64,000 nt of DNA, from the NCBI GenBank assembly GCA_023053575.1, contig JAKZAP010000021.1, positions 18,104,212 to 18,168,211 on the forward strand. The letters run 5' to 3'. Position numbers and translations under genes: made by a program. Shown piece by piece: positions 21,270-31,712 of the stretch. How positions within the stretch are numbered: the stretch's first letter is position 1; each line of letters opens with the position of its first letter. The notes below the pieces were generated by a model. It did no database searches. It saw nothing but the letters and a program-made list of their open reading frames with translations, and was not told the DNA's origin. The stretch is from Branchinecta lynchi (Eukaryota; Arthropoda; Branchiopoda; Anostraca; Branchinectidae).

Positions 21270-21349
21270 CTCAGAACCTATACAATAGAATTCTCCTCCT
21301 TCTTCCAGCTGGAAAGACAAGGGCTTATCCCATATGTCTTCAGGGCCAT
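21270..21349 (-). CDS. SMARCB1: SMARCB1 (Snr1) exon 1, with apparent 1-nt frameshift
   Basis: The exon gives ATGGCCCTGAAGACATATGG, i.e. MALKTYG. A single base is missing before the frame that reads KPLSFQLEEGGEFYCIGSE. The fly and human proteins begin MAL(Q/S)...G(D/Q)KP, so the intended reading is MALKTYG-(D)-KPLSFQLE. The missing base lies in the GGG run at 21329-21331, where GGGG would be expected. The donor GAG/GTAGCA at 21269 joins VGNYL of exon 2 in phase 0. The homologous frame is also open upstream to a methionine at 21464, but those residues look non-coding. A homopolymer sequencing error is more likely than a broken gene, because the downstream exons are intact. Confidence 0.85.
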
Positions 21350-21932
21350 TTCTATTTCTGATAATTAAAGTTTGGATTTTGAAGATTTGTTTTTGTTTTG
21401 TTGATGATGACGATGAAGCATAACTGTCACCCTGGCATCTGCCGGAGGCTTTCGCGCTTTCCAAACCTTTCTGGCATAGATGTCAGAAGAGAGGCAAAGT
21501 GAGAGATTTCATTACATTTCGTTTCGTTTATTCAGATAACTGGTTTAACAGAATAGCAGCAGCTGAAGTGACATTCAGCGACTCAACCAGATCACTAGGT
21601 GAGTTTCCCGGGATACAAACCAAAATCGAGCAAATTTTCTTGACTTGTTCGGGTAAGCCGGAGCCCTCATTACCTGAAAAATGTCAATGCATTTGAAAGA
21701 GATCACCAGCTCTGGTGGTGTTGTCAGTTGTTACAGAAAGAACAAAGAAGACCAGTTCGGGAACATCTTTCCCCTTACGGTGGAAACAAGACGCAATTTT
21801 TGATTATTCCCACGAGTAAGCAGGGACGTAACTACCATCCTAGGGTTGGGGAGGAATGTCACGACAAATTTCCTTGTGTGCCGGCGGAGTATCGGAACAG
21901 TAGTTGCGTTTTTGGAGATACCATGGTATATT

Positions 21933-22227
21933 ATATTTGACGGTGCAAAACGGATAAGTCAGCTACATTTTTATTAGAGGTATATTTCGGTCCTCTTCAG
22001 GCTCAGCCATGTCAGAATGAAATCACAGCACCAGTTTTGACTCTAAACAATTTTCAGAGAAGAAGTTCATAAAGTCAGATATTTAAGGAAGAATGTTTAA
22101 TTGTTTTCCCCACAAGTTAATTTTCCAGCTTGAGCGGCTTGAGCGTGAAGAGGACCCTTGCCAAGAAGGGCCGAAATATAGCTCTAATAAAATGTAGCTG
22201 ACTTATCCATTTTGCACCGTCAAATAT
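21933..22227. mobile_element. Foldback element, second subfamily
   Basis: Outer inverted repeats are ATATTTGACGGTGCAAAACG and GATAAGTCAGCTACATTTT. The inner right arm has CTTGCCAAGAAGGGCCGAAA. It is about 295 bp and non-coding. It shares the core segment, but not the ends, of 20381-20622. Confidence 0.8.
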
Positions 22228-22242
22228 GAGTCGCAGTCAGCA

Positions 22243-22495
22243 TTGGGGGTGAAGAAATATCTACCAATGTATATGTTACCACGGTCTAAAGTCGTTTTTG
22301 CAGTTATCGTGGTATCTGATACCACGGTCAAGAGGCGTTTTTCAGTTATCGGGGTATCTGGCCAGTTATCGTGGTATCTGATATTCAGATACCATGGTCC
22401 GACCGTGGTGTCTGACAAAGTGATCTCACTTTCATCAATTTTTGTCAAATTGGTGGGAAAGAAGTTTGGCACTTAGTGATGTAACTGGATATCAG
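22243..22495 (+). repeat. Repeat family H, GATACCACGGT palindromes
   Basis: Several ATCGTGGTATCTGATACCAC-type palindromes are followed by TCACTTTCATCAATTTTTGT and GATGTAACTGGATATCAG. The inverse copy is at 37675-38060, with a fragment at about 30640-30790. Confidence 0.75.
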
Positions 22496-22500
22496 TTTTT

Positions 22501-22843
22501 ATGGCACTTGCAGCTCCGCTCAAGTGCCATATACCGATCACTTTTCGGTCGGTCGGTCTGTCCATTCTTCTCGAGTTAGGGTGCTTTCAGAAGTGCTAGG
22601 ACAATGAAACATGGTAGGCGTATTAGAGACTCGACCAAACTAACTTAGAAATAGTCACTTGCCCCATCCGGCCATCGTGGGGGGAGGGGGAGGTGCGGAA
22701 TCCGGAAAATACGGGCATGCATAACTTTCGAACGGGTGATGGGATCTTAAAGTTTAACCGAAAAGGGCTAGGACACGACAATCTAGTTACCCATCACTTG
22801 TTCACTTAAATAATCTTGAAAACCCGATGAAAAAGCGTTAGTT
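22501..22843 (+). mobile_element. Repeat family B, 5' end fragment
   Basis: It begins with a perfect 10-bp stem, ATGGCACTTG and CAAGTGCCAT around a 10-nt loop, followed by ATACCGATCACTTTTCGGTC. The body is truncated after the first module. Confidence 0.75.
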
Positions 22844-23049
22844 TGTTTTCCTGATATTTCCAATTAAGCGATTATACCACTGTGCTTGCCGATCTTCCCG
22901 TTTTTGTGATAGCTCTATGGTGCCTGGAACATTCGGCAACAACACCAGCAACAAACAAATAAATAAACGGGTGGCGACTAAATTGTGACGGAATTCCATA
23001 CAAACGTGATTGTGTACCAAATAAAAAAAAAGTGTCTGCTAGTGAGGTG

Positions 23050-24930
23050 TCTTGTGTATTGATATTGGCTGCCCGATTTTCATCATCAGGAACTGTTGCA
23101 TCAGATGGAACACCTTCAGCAATGTCTTGGCACCTTTATTACAGGGTTGGTGGGAGATACAGTGTTTAATTAAATTACTGGTCTCTCTCAACCTTGTGGT
23201 TACGGACCAACATTCGACAAACCTTTCCCACCTATTACTTGTCTGAGGTAAATCCTTCCTTATTCCTTTGAATCACTAAGAATGGCAGATTCAGTCAGGA
23301 TTCAGGGGGACTGTATGGCCTAACATTGTCGGAACCACTCTAATAATAAGATTTGTTTTCAAAAATATGGAAAGTAGTCAGTAATCACTAGAATTTGGTT
23401 GTATCAATGTACAATGCAGGGAAAGGACCTGACCTCATTTTACACTAACTCAATTTTTGTAGCGAAAATGTTTAAATGAAATGTACATGCTGTCTGACAG
23501 GCAAGAGGTAAAATATGACTTTTTTTAATAAAAAAAAAAAATTCTGGCTCTTGGGCTCGAACCCTTATTAATGTGTTCAAAATACTCAAATTCTGTGCCT
23601 TTTCTTTGTTTTCAAGCTGCTCTGTAAAGGTATATTCGGGCCATTGACTTATGGTAACTGAATTGATCTTTTCTGAAAAGAAAATAATGTTTAAATAGAA
23701 ATACTGAAGCAATATTTATCTGTCCATTATGTAAACCATTCAATTAGCTTCAGTCTAGTATGTTTTTCATATTTGTACGTTCCGTTTTAAGCCAGATAGA
23801 TTATTCTGAAGGAAAGACTTTTCTGGAAAATTGAATTGTTGTCTGAGGTTGTCAACCCCTCCTTTAATGCAGAGCTATGCGATTCAACGCCTTCCACATT
23901 TTCCCTTCCTAACTTTGCTGTATTCCACACTTTCTTGCTTATGAAAAAGTTTTTTTTACGCAAATTCTAAACTCTACCTTCTTTCATTTGATGGTTCAAT
24001 GAACTAGCAGCAACGTAAAATAATTTTTACAAAGTTGTCGGCTAGTTTGGGTGTCTGACCTACCAGTCAAGGAAAAAATCTAATTTTTTACATATTGACA
24101 AAAATATGTTAATTTCCAGACTGTTATACGTTTGTTTGTGAATGCTTGGAGCTTTGAAAAAAAAACAGAGCCGAAAATATTCAGTAGGACTGCATAACCT
24201 TGTCAAAACCATTCGGACCCTATACTATAAATTTTCTGTTCTATTTCCCCACCATTCAGTAATCCCTAGGATTTGCCTGTACAATGCAGATAGAACAGTA
24301 GCAGCATGCTTATTTGGACACCTCTCTAAATTTTCCTTACCTTGGCCCTGTTCACAAAACAGTTGACAATATAGTGTAATATCAAACTTCGTATCAGTAA
24401 ACAGGAGTCTCTTGCAGCAATTTTCTTGTCACAAAATAAAAAGTTGTTTCTACCGACATTCTTTGAATTTAAATTTTTCCTTTTTTAATTTGCTGGTTCA
24501 AATCGACCAACAGTGAGGTAAACAAGAAAAAAAATGGAATAAGTTGTCTGTTGGTTTAAGTGCTTGAGGTATCTGTGAAGGAAAAAAAAATCTGATAAAG
24601 TATGTACACGCTTGTTACCTACTGACAAAAATATGTCGAGTTTCAGACTGTTGTGTTGTTTTGTGAAAGCTTGGAACCTTGAAAGAAGAAACAGAGCAAG
24701 GGGGAACAGAGCCTAAACTGTTCAAGTCTTGGATGAAACCTGGGTAAGAAACCTAGCAATTAGTACATATACTAGCATTTTGGCACCTTTGTTACGTTGG
24801 GTGCAGTATTGATGTTTGATTTGAACCGTTGGTGTCTCTCAACCTTGTAGTTAAGGACCAATATTTAGCGCACCTGACCTGAACAATGTTTTAGCACCTT
24901 TAGCACCCACCATTCTAAGCACATTCCAGG
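23050..24930 (+). repeat. Diverged direct duplication of a non-coding segment
   Basis: Blocks near 23095-23260 and 24760-24890 share GGCACCTTTATTAC/GGCACCTTTGTTAC and TCTCTCAACCTTGTGGTTA/TCTCTCAACCTTGTAGTTA. Blocks near 24060-24180 and 24560-24700 share ACAAAAATATGT and GAAACAGAGC-type segments. The copies are clearly related but well diverged. No coding exon was supported inside. Confidence 0.55.
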
Positions 24931-25156
24931 TTTCACCTTCAGCTCAGTTTGCCTTCCATCCACTGTGTCCAAACCCTAACAACCATCAACATGCTAAAAA
25001 ATTGTATCAGTCTACAAACTATGTTTGTCCAGACAAGTAGCCCATTTCTTAGGCCAAACTACTGAAATGCAGCTGCTCAGAATAAAGACCAGTCTATTTT
25101 TTTACTATTTTACGCCAAAAACACAATGAAGCACTCAGAATAAAACCGTATATCTC

Positions 25157-25162
25157 TTTATT
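25157..25162 (-). terminator. AATAAA poly(A) signal for the unknown minus-strand gene
   Basis: AATAAA on the minus strand lies 189 bp after the stop codon of the 25351-25448 exon and matches the canonical signal. It is short and so weak evidence on its own. Confidence 0.45.
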
Positions 25163-25350
25163 GTAAAGCCTATTATGCTTCACTAAATTTCATCAAATCA
25201 GGTGCAGTTTTGACTGATGATGACCAACACAGCTGTTCCAATGTAACTGGCACAAGCAAGCCTGCAAGGCTGAACTCGCCAGGTCCATATTATCCTGAAA
25301 CTAATCATAAAATTAGAATGCAAGTTTATGTTTGAATATAAGGCTTCATG

Positions 25351-25448
25351 CTACTGTTTCCCTATGGCTTCCCCGTCTTCTTCTTCAAATACACAGCTGT
25401 CTGTGAACTGAGCAGTCCTCACATAGTTAATTAACCCCTCAAAATACC
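25351..25448 (-). CDS. Unrecognised gene, terminal exon (model)
   Basis: After AATAAACAG the exon supplies two bases, then encodes YFEGLINYVRTAQFTDSCVF and EEEDGEAIGKQ, then stops. The codon run looks protein-like and acidic, and AATAAA follows. Its phase matches the 26847-26934 exon. The acceptor has a poor pyrimidine tract, the weakest point of the model. I do not recognise the protein. Confidence 0.4.
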
Positions 25449-26846
25449 CTGTTTATTGGTATATAGATTATATTATTTTCAAAATACTGAAAACAGTAGT
25501 TTCATAACAGATAACGCAAGGATGCTCAGGTTCAATGGACAACACTCAACAGACAACACCTTGAATCTGTTGTGTTTGAAGCTCGTTATGGGTGAAATGT
25601 TATGCATAATAAGCATTGCCAGGAAGAGCAAGAAAGGGAGTAAAAGTGAAAGAAGTATTACATAATTTTAGTAAGGACGAAGCAAACCTGGTCATCCTGA
25701 ACCGAAATACAACGTTTCAGGTATGAAATATTTGCTTTCAAAGTAGATACTAGTTTTGGGCAAGAAAGGTAGTATGAAGAAATGTATGATTTTCCTGAGG
25801 ATGAAGGGGAGTTAGTTTCGACTTACTTACACCTTGACAGGGCGTAACTAACATCCTGGGAGGGGGGAGGGGCTATGCTAATTCGCAAGCTTCAAAGATT
25901 CAATCCTAGCTAACAAATTCTTGCCATTAGCTACCGGCATGATAATTACCATCTGCAAACACGTAGGTGAATAAGGGCTTTTTGAACATCCAAGCCCTTG
26001 TAAGTAAGCCTCTGAGGTGTGAACACTCAACTCGCAATTGCCTTACACCAGTTCAGCGCTCCAAGTGGATTGGTCCTGCCAATCCCCCATTGTCTCGGAA
26101 TCAGTACTCGTATAGACACACTAAGCAGTCGGATCCATGAGGTAGTGGGTAACTTTCAGTTTCTGCGACATGTCCATTAGGGACTCAGATTGCAGGTTTT
26201 CTGCTCATGAACCTGTGGATCTATTTTACTCTGTATGACACAATAGCGGTGGTGAGGTAGAGGGGAATTTACAGGAACTAGTCACTTAGAAGCGGTGAAC
26301 CGGAATATGGCGAATTTCCGAATACTGAAGTTTCATTTGTAACAGGGGTTGCATTTTTAACCGCTGACAGAAACAATTAAAACTCATTTTGCATTCTTCT
26401 CATATATTCCCTTAGTATGTCTTAAAGGACAACTCGCACTACAGAGTGTTTCTGCTGTTTTGGGATATATGACTACTTTACAACTTAGCTTTCCTTACAG
26501 AAAATTACACAAGGCTGTAGCTTTTCTTGGCCTCTCCTTACAGCCCTTCACCCTGGATGGCAAACTCGGCAAAATTTGCATAACCAGTTTTCGCACCAAT
26601 GAGCCAACAGTATTGGCCTGTTTGACTATCCTCCCATTTAATTTGTCCCCCTGCTAACACTCCCAGAATACCTAAAAAAAAAAAAAGGAATCCTTATACC
26701 TGTGTCACAATCCCAATGCAAGATCTACAACTGAAAAGCTAGAAACCTACCTAATGTAATACTCTTCTTCATCAAGTTGGTTCAAACCAGCTGTTACCAA
26801 CAAAGCTTCTATAGATGCGGCCAGAAAAGTGATTGCCTTTAGTCAC

Positions 26847-26934
26847 CTGTGTCCTCTGATTGCTCGGTGGTAGTAACTATGGGTTGATCTTGGAAGGGTG
26901 TTCTGGATTTCTCAAGGCTCGACTGCACTTCAAC
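26847..26934 (-). CDS. Unrecognised gene, middle exon (model)
   Basis: The acceptor is CTATTTTAG/GTT; the donor is ACAG/GTGACT. It encodes VEVQSSLEKSRTPFQDQPIV and TTTEQSEDT, a serine/threonine-rich linker. It joins exon 1 in phase 0. If the donor is skipped, the frame stops two codons later, which supports splicing here. A second frame just downstream (26756-26840) is also open and exon-like (ITFLAASIEALLVTAGLNQL), but it does not fit in phase without a missing base. Confidence 0.45.
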
Positions 26935-26977
26935 CTAAAATAGGAACAGTTTTCAAAGGATGAAATTTCTAGCCAAT

Positions 26978-27399
26978 TACACTGTAAAAAGTCTCTCCTA
27001 CATCGGTCTTTAGAGGTTGCAACATCACCAAGTCGGTGATTTTATTTCGAATTCGGAGAGTTACAATCCGAATTCGGAGAGTTAAAGTCCGAATTCGGAG
27101 AGTCCAAATCCGATACAGGATTAAAACGCTAAAATGCGAAATGCTGCAGATTAAGTTATCCTAGTCTGCAGTATTTTGCATTCTAGCGTTTTAATCCTGT
27201 ATCGGATTCTAACTCTCCGAATTCGGATTTTAACTCTCCGAATTCGGATTTTAACTCTCCGAATTCGGATTTTAACTCTCCGAATTCGGATTTTAACTCT
27301 CCGAATACGAATTTTAACTCTCCGAAGTCGGAATAAAACTGCCGAATTCGATGATGTGCAACCACCAACGTCCGATGTAGGAGAGACTTTTACAGTGTA
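26978..27399. mobile_element. Foldback element with 21-bp minisatellite arms
   Basis: Outer termini are TACACTGTAAAAAGTCTCTC and its complement. Each arm carries copies of a 21-bp unit, AACTCTCCGAATTCGGATTTT: about four on the left and about seven on the right (27203-27335). The centre is a palindrome around AACGCTAAAATGC. The 21-bp period is a multiple of three, so both strands stay open as heptads (RILTLRI one way, GELKSEF the other). It lies in intron 1 of the unrecognised gene, 44 bp from an acceptor. Confidence 0.85.
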
Positions 27400-27914
27400 G
27401 TTATCTTGTCACAGTTCCTCCAAACATTTATATGTGGCCTCACCAAGAAGTATGACTAGATAGTTTCCTTGAAGAGCCAGACCATGTTTTTATATGCTAC
27501 CCAAAAGTCTCAAGCAGTAAGACTGGTTTGGTCTCAAACAGGGAGCGGCGAATCAGCATGGTACCAGATATACATAACAAAGTCACCCCTGTTGTTTGTA
27601 TGGTTGAGAGTCTTGATTATCTCCTAGTAAACCAACCATTGCTAAATTTTTTCTCATAAAAACCTGACATATGTAATGTATATTTTGATGGCCTAGCCTA
27701 CTACAAAGCGAATATTCAATAGTTAGCCATGAGCTGCGATTCTGCACGTTGACATTCTGCTTCTGCATGATCTATGTTGGTATACTGTCTGTGCAGATGG
27801 TGCCATTATGGGCTTACTGGTTAGTTTTGTTTGTAATCCTGTTCATTTACTGATTTCATTTGTGAAAATAAAGCAAACAAGAACCTAGAATATGCACTGT
27901 GTAGGACAGAATCC

Positions 27915-28400
27915 ACAGTAGGTATCTGCAAAGGCAAACAGTGCAAGGATTGCTGTGATGATCGATTATTTGCTTGGTGTGCTAGCTTTTTGCACGGGAC
28001 CTAAGGCTGACTATGTTCCAGGCTGTCTGGCATTCCATTCCCTTTTTGGCTCTTGTCATATGGTACAGGCAAGTCGATGCCAGTCCATTTTCTTCAGAAA
28101 TACAGAATTGGACTGACATTCTCGTCAAAGTACATTGAGGCTTGCTTGTTTCATATTTGAAGGCAAAGCAACAGACTTCTCTGTTGCAGTTTGTAAGATT
28201 ATAGCTGGTAACAACAACAACAAGCATGCAGACAAGATTGTAAACAAGATGTAGGCTATTTCCAGAAATCACAGGATCTGCGAAGGCAAAAAGTCCAAGG
28301 ATTGCTTCTGGGATTGACTATTTTCTTGGTAGGCTAGCTATTTGCAAGGACCTAAGGCTGAGTATGTTCCAGGCTGTATGGCTTTCTGTTCTCCATGGCT
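27915..28400 (+). repeat. Direct duplication ~340 bp apart
   Basis: Segments at about 27929-28045 and 28273-28385 share AGGCAAA-AGT, CAAGGATTGCT, CTTGGT, GGACCTAAGGCTGA and TATGTTCCAGGCTGT. They are diverged and non-coding. Confidence 0.65.
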
Positions 28401-28836
28401 TTTTTTCACAAAGCCAGTCATTTTTCTTTGAAAATATAGAATCGGAATGTCATTCTTGTCGTAGTATATTGAGACATGATATGAACTTGGTCTTTTTAGG
28501 TTGTGAGAAGCCAAAGGACTAATTCGAATTAATAGGTTTGTGGTACTACATATGTGGTGTATTTGCTCGGCTTTAGTTTCTATTTATTCATTTTTTTACC
28601 TTATTTTTTTTGAAAAGCACAAGGGTAAAAAAGGCTTTCTTCTTTGCAACTCTTTGATGAACCCTGAGTGCGCAATTTACTTGGATTAAAAGGACTTATT
28701 TGCAGATGACTTGACTTCGCTACGCTAAAGTCTAGTTAATTTTTAGCCAGTTTAGGTCCATCACTAGTTTGTCCTGTTTCTTCAGTATTATTTGAAGGTG
28801 CTTTACGGAAAATTGGTATAAGAGTATTCTACAAAC

Positions 28837-29034
28837 CTGTAAAGATTCTATCGATCCGTCGTTCCAAGAGGACCATGTGAACTTCATAAAAATTCCTCCA
28901 TTGACTCCACTCCGTTGAAGAACACTGGAAGATTTCCTTGACACGGCAAGTCTTCTGGTTGTTACCCTTGTCAGTAGGCAGTCTTCTGAGCTGTTTTTAT
29001 AATCAAGGATTGAGCGACGACTGATATTTGCCAT
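28837..29034 (-). CDS. Unrecognised gene, first coding exon (model)
   Basis: ATG opens 66 codons: MANISRRSILDYKNSSEDCL, then TRRLAVSRKSSSVLQRSGVN and FMKFTWSSWNDGSIESLQ, ending at a phase-0 donor (CAG/GTTTGT). The product is basic and serine-rich, with an RRLAVSRKSS patch that would suit phosphorylation. No signal peptide or membrane segment is seen. With the two later exons the model predicts 127 residues. I cannot name the family. An E2F-like site lies about 60 bp upstream. It could be a small nuclear or cell-cycle protein, but that is inference only. Confidence 0.45.
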
Positions 29035-29091
29035 ATCTGACCGCGACCAAAATATGAGCTTGAAAAATCACGTTTGGTCGATATTTTAAAA

Positions 29092-29101
29092 TTTCGCGGG
29101 C
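29092..29101 (+). promoter_or_regulatory. E2F-like site upstream of the unrecognised gene
   Basis: TTTCGCGGGC resembles the E2F consensus and lies 58 bp before the ATG at 29034, in sequence not shared with the surrounding repeats. Confidence 0.3.
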
Positions 29102-29244
29102 GAATTGTGGACGGATTCACCATGGGAAAGCGTCCACATTCCCAACGTCCCTACTGAAGACTACTGTGGACAGAATGAAAATCCCTAATGGGTGTTGTAA
29201 TAATTCAATGTGTTTGAATCTAAGATGTAAAAATAAGTTGCCTG

Positions 29245-30610
29245 TTCAGTTAAACTTTCGAAACTTGATATCTGGAAAGACCTCGTGTCTCAGATGTCTC
29301 ATTTGAAGTCTGGAACAGATCCGATGAATCTGGGTGAGAGTCTGAGGGGGGAACCGGAAATCGTGTGAAAATCTCAGAGTGGAGCGATAAGGATGAAACT
29401 TGGTGGTAAGAACAAGCACAAGCTCTAGATACATCACTGACAGAACTGGACCAGATTCGGACACTGTGGGGGGCGTTGTGAGGGGGGTTCAGGAATTCCG
29501 TCGATTCGTCGTTATTGTACTTCCAAGTGGGCTAGGACAATAAAATACTTGCCCGATCCGACCATCGTGGGGGTAGGTGAGACGGCTGAATCCGGAAATT
29601 AGTGACATGCATAACTTTCGAACGGGTTTTCGGATCTTAATGAAACTTGATATCTTCAAAGACCTCGTGTCTCAGATGTCTCATTTGAAGTCTGGAACAG
29701 ATCCGATGAATCTGGGTGAGAGTCTGAGGGGGGAACCGGAAATCGTGTGAAAATCTCAGAGTGGAGCGATAAGGATGAAACTTGGTGGTAAGAACAAGCA
29801 CAAGCTCTAGATACATCACTGACAGAACTGGACCAGATTCGGACACTGTGGGGGGCGTTGTGAGGGGGGTTCAGGAATTCCGTCGATTCGTCGTTATTGT
29901 ACTTCCAAGTGGGCTAGGACAATAAAACTTGTCAGGCAAATCAAGGACCCGACCAGATTAACTTGGAAACAGTCACTTGCCCGATCCGACCATCGTGGGG
30001 GTAGGTGAGACGGCGGAATCCGGAAATTAGTGACATGCATAACTTTCGAACGGGTTTTCGGATCTTAATGAAACTTGATATCTTCAAAGACCTCATGCCT
30101 CAGATGTCCCATTTTCAATGCTAGGTGCATGAGTGACAGAATCGGACAGGATTCTGGTACAGAGGGGGGGGGGGGGGCTGTATTCTGGTGCCTGGGATTC
30201 CGGTGGTCGTGGGCTAAGGTACTTCCAGATGTGCTAGGACGATTTTCTGGAGCATTAGAAACTTGACATCATTGGATTAGACATCGTCACTTTTTCCCAT
30301 CCGATCATCGCTTAAAGAACTCATTTAACCGCAAAGTGCAAAAAAATACTTTTTCGCAAAATTTACTTTTTCATGATCGCCATGAGCAGATGATCCTTTT
30401 TGCCTCAAGGGTTTTGCTTAGAAATTAATCTTTCGCACCCTTAAAGTGCGCATCTTGACCGAAAAGTGAAAAAAAAAACTTTTGACCAATACTTCCATCC
30501 TTGCCCAGCCTTGCAAGTTTGGTGCATCTTACCCGAAAAGTGAAAAAAATATTTGTGACCATCACTCCCATCTGACTCTTGCAAGTACCATATGAGCTTC
30601 CAGCTCTTGT
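29245..30610 (+). mobile_element. Repeat family B with near-identical tandem units
   Basis: Two units starting near 29265 and 29643 are almost identical over about 285 bp and repeat every ~380 bp; a third partial unit follows. The 3' hairpin CATATGAGCTTCCAGCTCTT ends the element near 30610. A poly-G lies at about 30164-30177. The 72- and 69-residue minus-strand open frames are the same repeat read twice. Confidence 0.8.
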
Positions 30611-30639
30611 TCTTTTTGGGTGTTGCAACTATCCCAAAC

Positions 30640-30790
30640 TGCAAAAACGACATTAGAAACTGCAAAAGTGACTTTAGACCGTGGTATCGATACCATGGTA
30701 TCTGCAAAAACACAACTCGTATATCAGATACCACGGTAACAGCAAAAATTTCGTAACAGATACCATGGTATATGCAAAAACACAACTAGT
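30640..30790 (-). repeat. Repeat family H fragment
   Basis: It holds three GATACCATGGTAT or GATACCACGG palindromic blocks alternating with TGCAAAAACACAACT. It is related to 22243-22495 and 37675-38060. Confidence 0.6.
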
Positions 30791-30882
30791 GATGAACGAA
30801 GAATTTTTCGTTTGGCTTCAGATTTTTTCCAGGATTCCAAATTAAAATAAGAAATAGCTTTGATCTAAATATCCCCGTCTGT

Positions 30883-30933
<51 letters not shown>

Positions 30934-31400
30934 CTTTAATTTAGCCGTTAGGCCATACACAAAATCATACATTATTAAACACTTCGAGAGAGCGATTATA
31001 TAAACTCACATGTAAAACGATTTAAACTCCCACTACCAATAACTATTTACATCTCTTTAACGCTTCTTTGACAAAACCTGTAACTGCCATTATCGCTGAC
31101 CGTGAAGATGACTTTAGGATACCAGGAAAGAGCAACCCATCTTCACCAAAAAAATCTTACTCTCAAATCCGAGAGCCCCTTGCATCTTGACAGGAAGTGA
31201 GACAGATTTTCCTCTTCCAAACCACATAACGAGCAAGTATAACATGACTTCGGGTTTCGGGAATGTCTTTCAAATAATTTAACCCTACTCTTAAGAGGGA
31301 GACTGTTCGCTCTCTGGATCTGGACTTCAACTTCCAAATAGAGTGAGATGTTTCGTCGGGAACTGGAAAGACGGGCTGGAACTAGCCTGGTCTTTGAAAT
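30883..31400 (-). mobile_element. LINE C-terminal fragment with (TCTA)n tail
   Basis: The minus strand encodes RANSLPLKSRVKLFERHSRN and CYTCSLCGLEEENLSHFLSR. The latter is a C-x2-C-x8-H-x4-C knuckle matching the fragment at 9692-10255. The 3' UTR (GTATGGCCTAACGGCTAAA) leads into a (TCTA)n tail at 30883-30932. The reverse transcriptase domain is missing. Confidence 0.7.
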
Positions 31401-31712
31401 GTGGGCATAAGAAATTAAGCTAAAATTGTATGAGAAATAACTTCAATTTATTCCGCTGAAAAACTGGGTTTCATACGTAAACTATAGTAGTAGAGTAGAC
31501 ATAACATAACAAGCTTTTTTCAGGAGCTGATTTTTCTACAAAAACGTCGGTATGCTTTTATTGGCGCTCGCATCCAACGAAAGCGTATTTGGACAAAATC
31601 GTGCCGACTTATTTTCCTCAGAAGGATTTCTATCGGTTTTACTAGAAAGTCGAAGCTGAAATTTTACGTAGCCTATGGTTCGTTATTGCTTTCATTTATT
31701 TTGCCGACAACC

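Noticed and set aside
22838..23020. 60-residue minus-strand frame with a hydrophobic stretch
   Set aside because: No splice, promoter or similarity evidence, and the left end is in a family B fragment.
23555..23575. tRNA B-box-like GGGTTCGAGCCC on the minus strand followed by poly-T
   Set aside because: No A box and no acceptor-stem partner in the preceding 72 bases, so not a tRNA gene or clear tRNA-derived SINE.
23440..23712. Exon-like frame on the minus strand after TTTTCTTTTCAG (KINSVTISQWPEYTFTEQLE)
   Set aside because: No donor follows, and the frame runs into a T-rich tract. The nearby terminal exon with AATAAA at 25.4 kb makes it hard to place in a gene. It is kept only as a remark.
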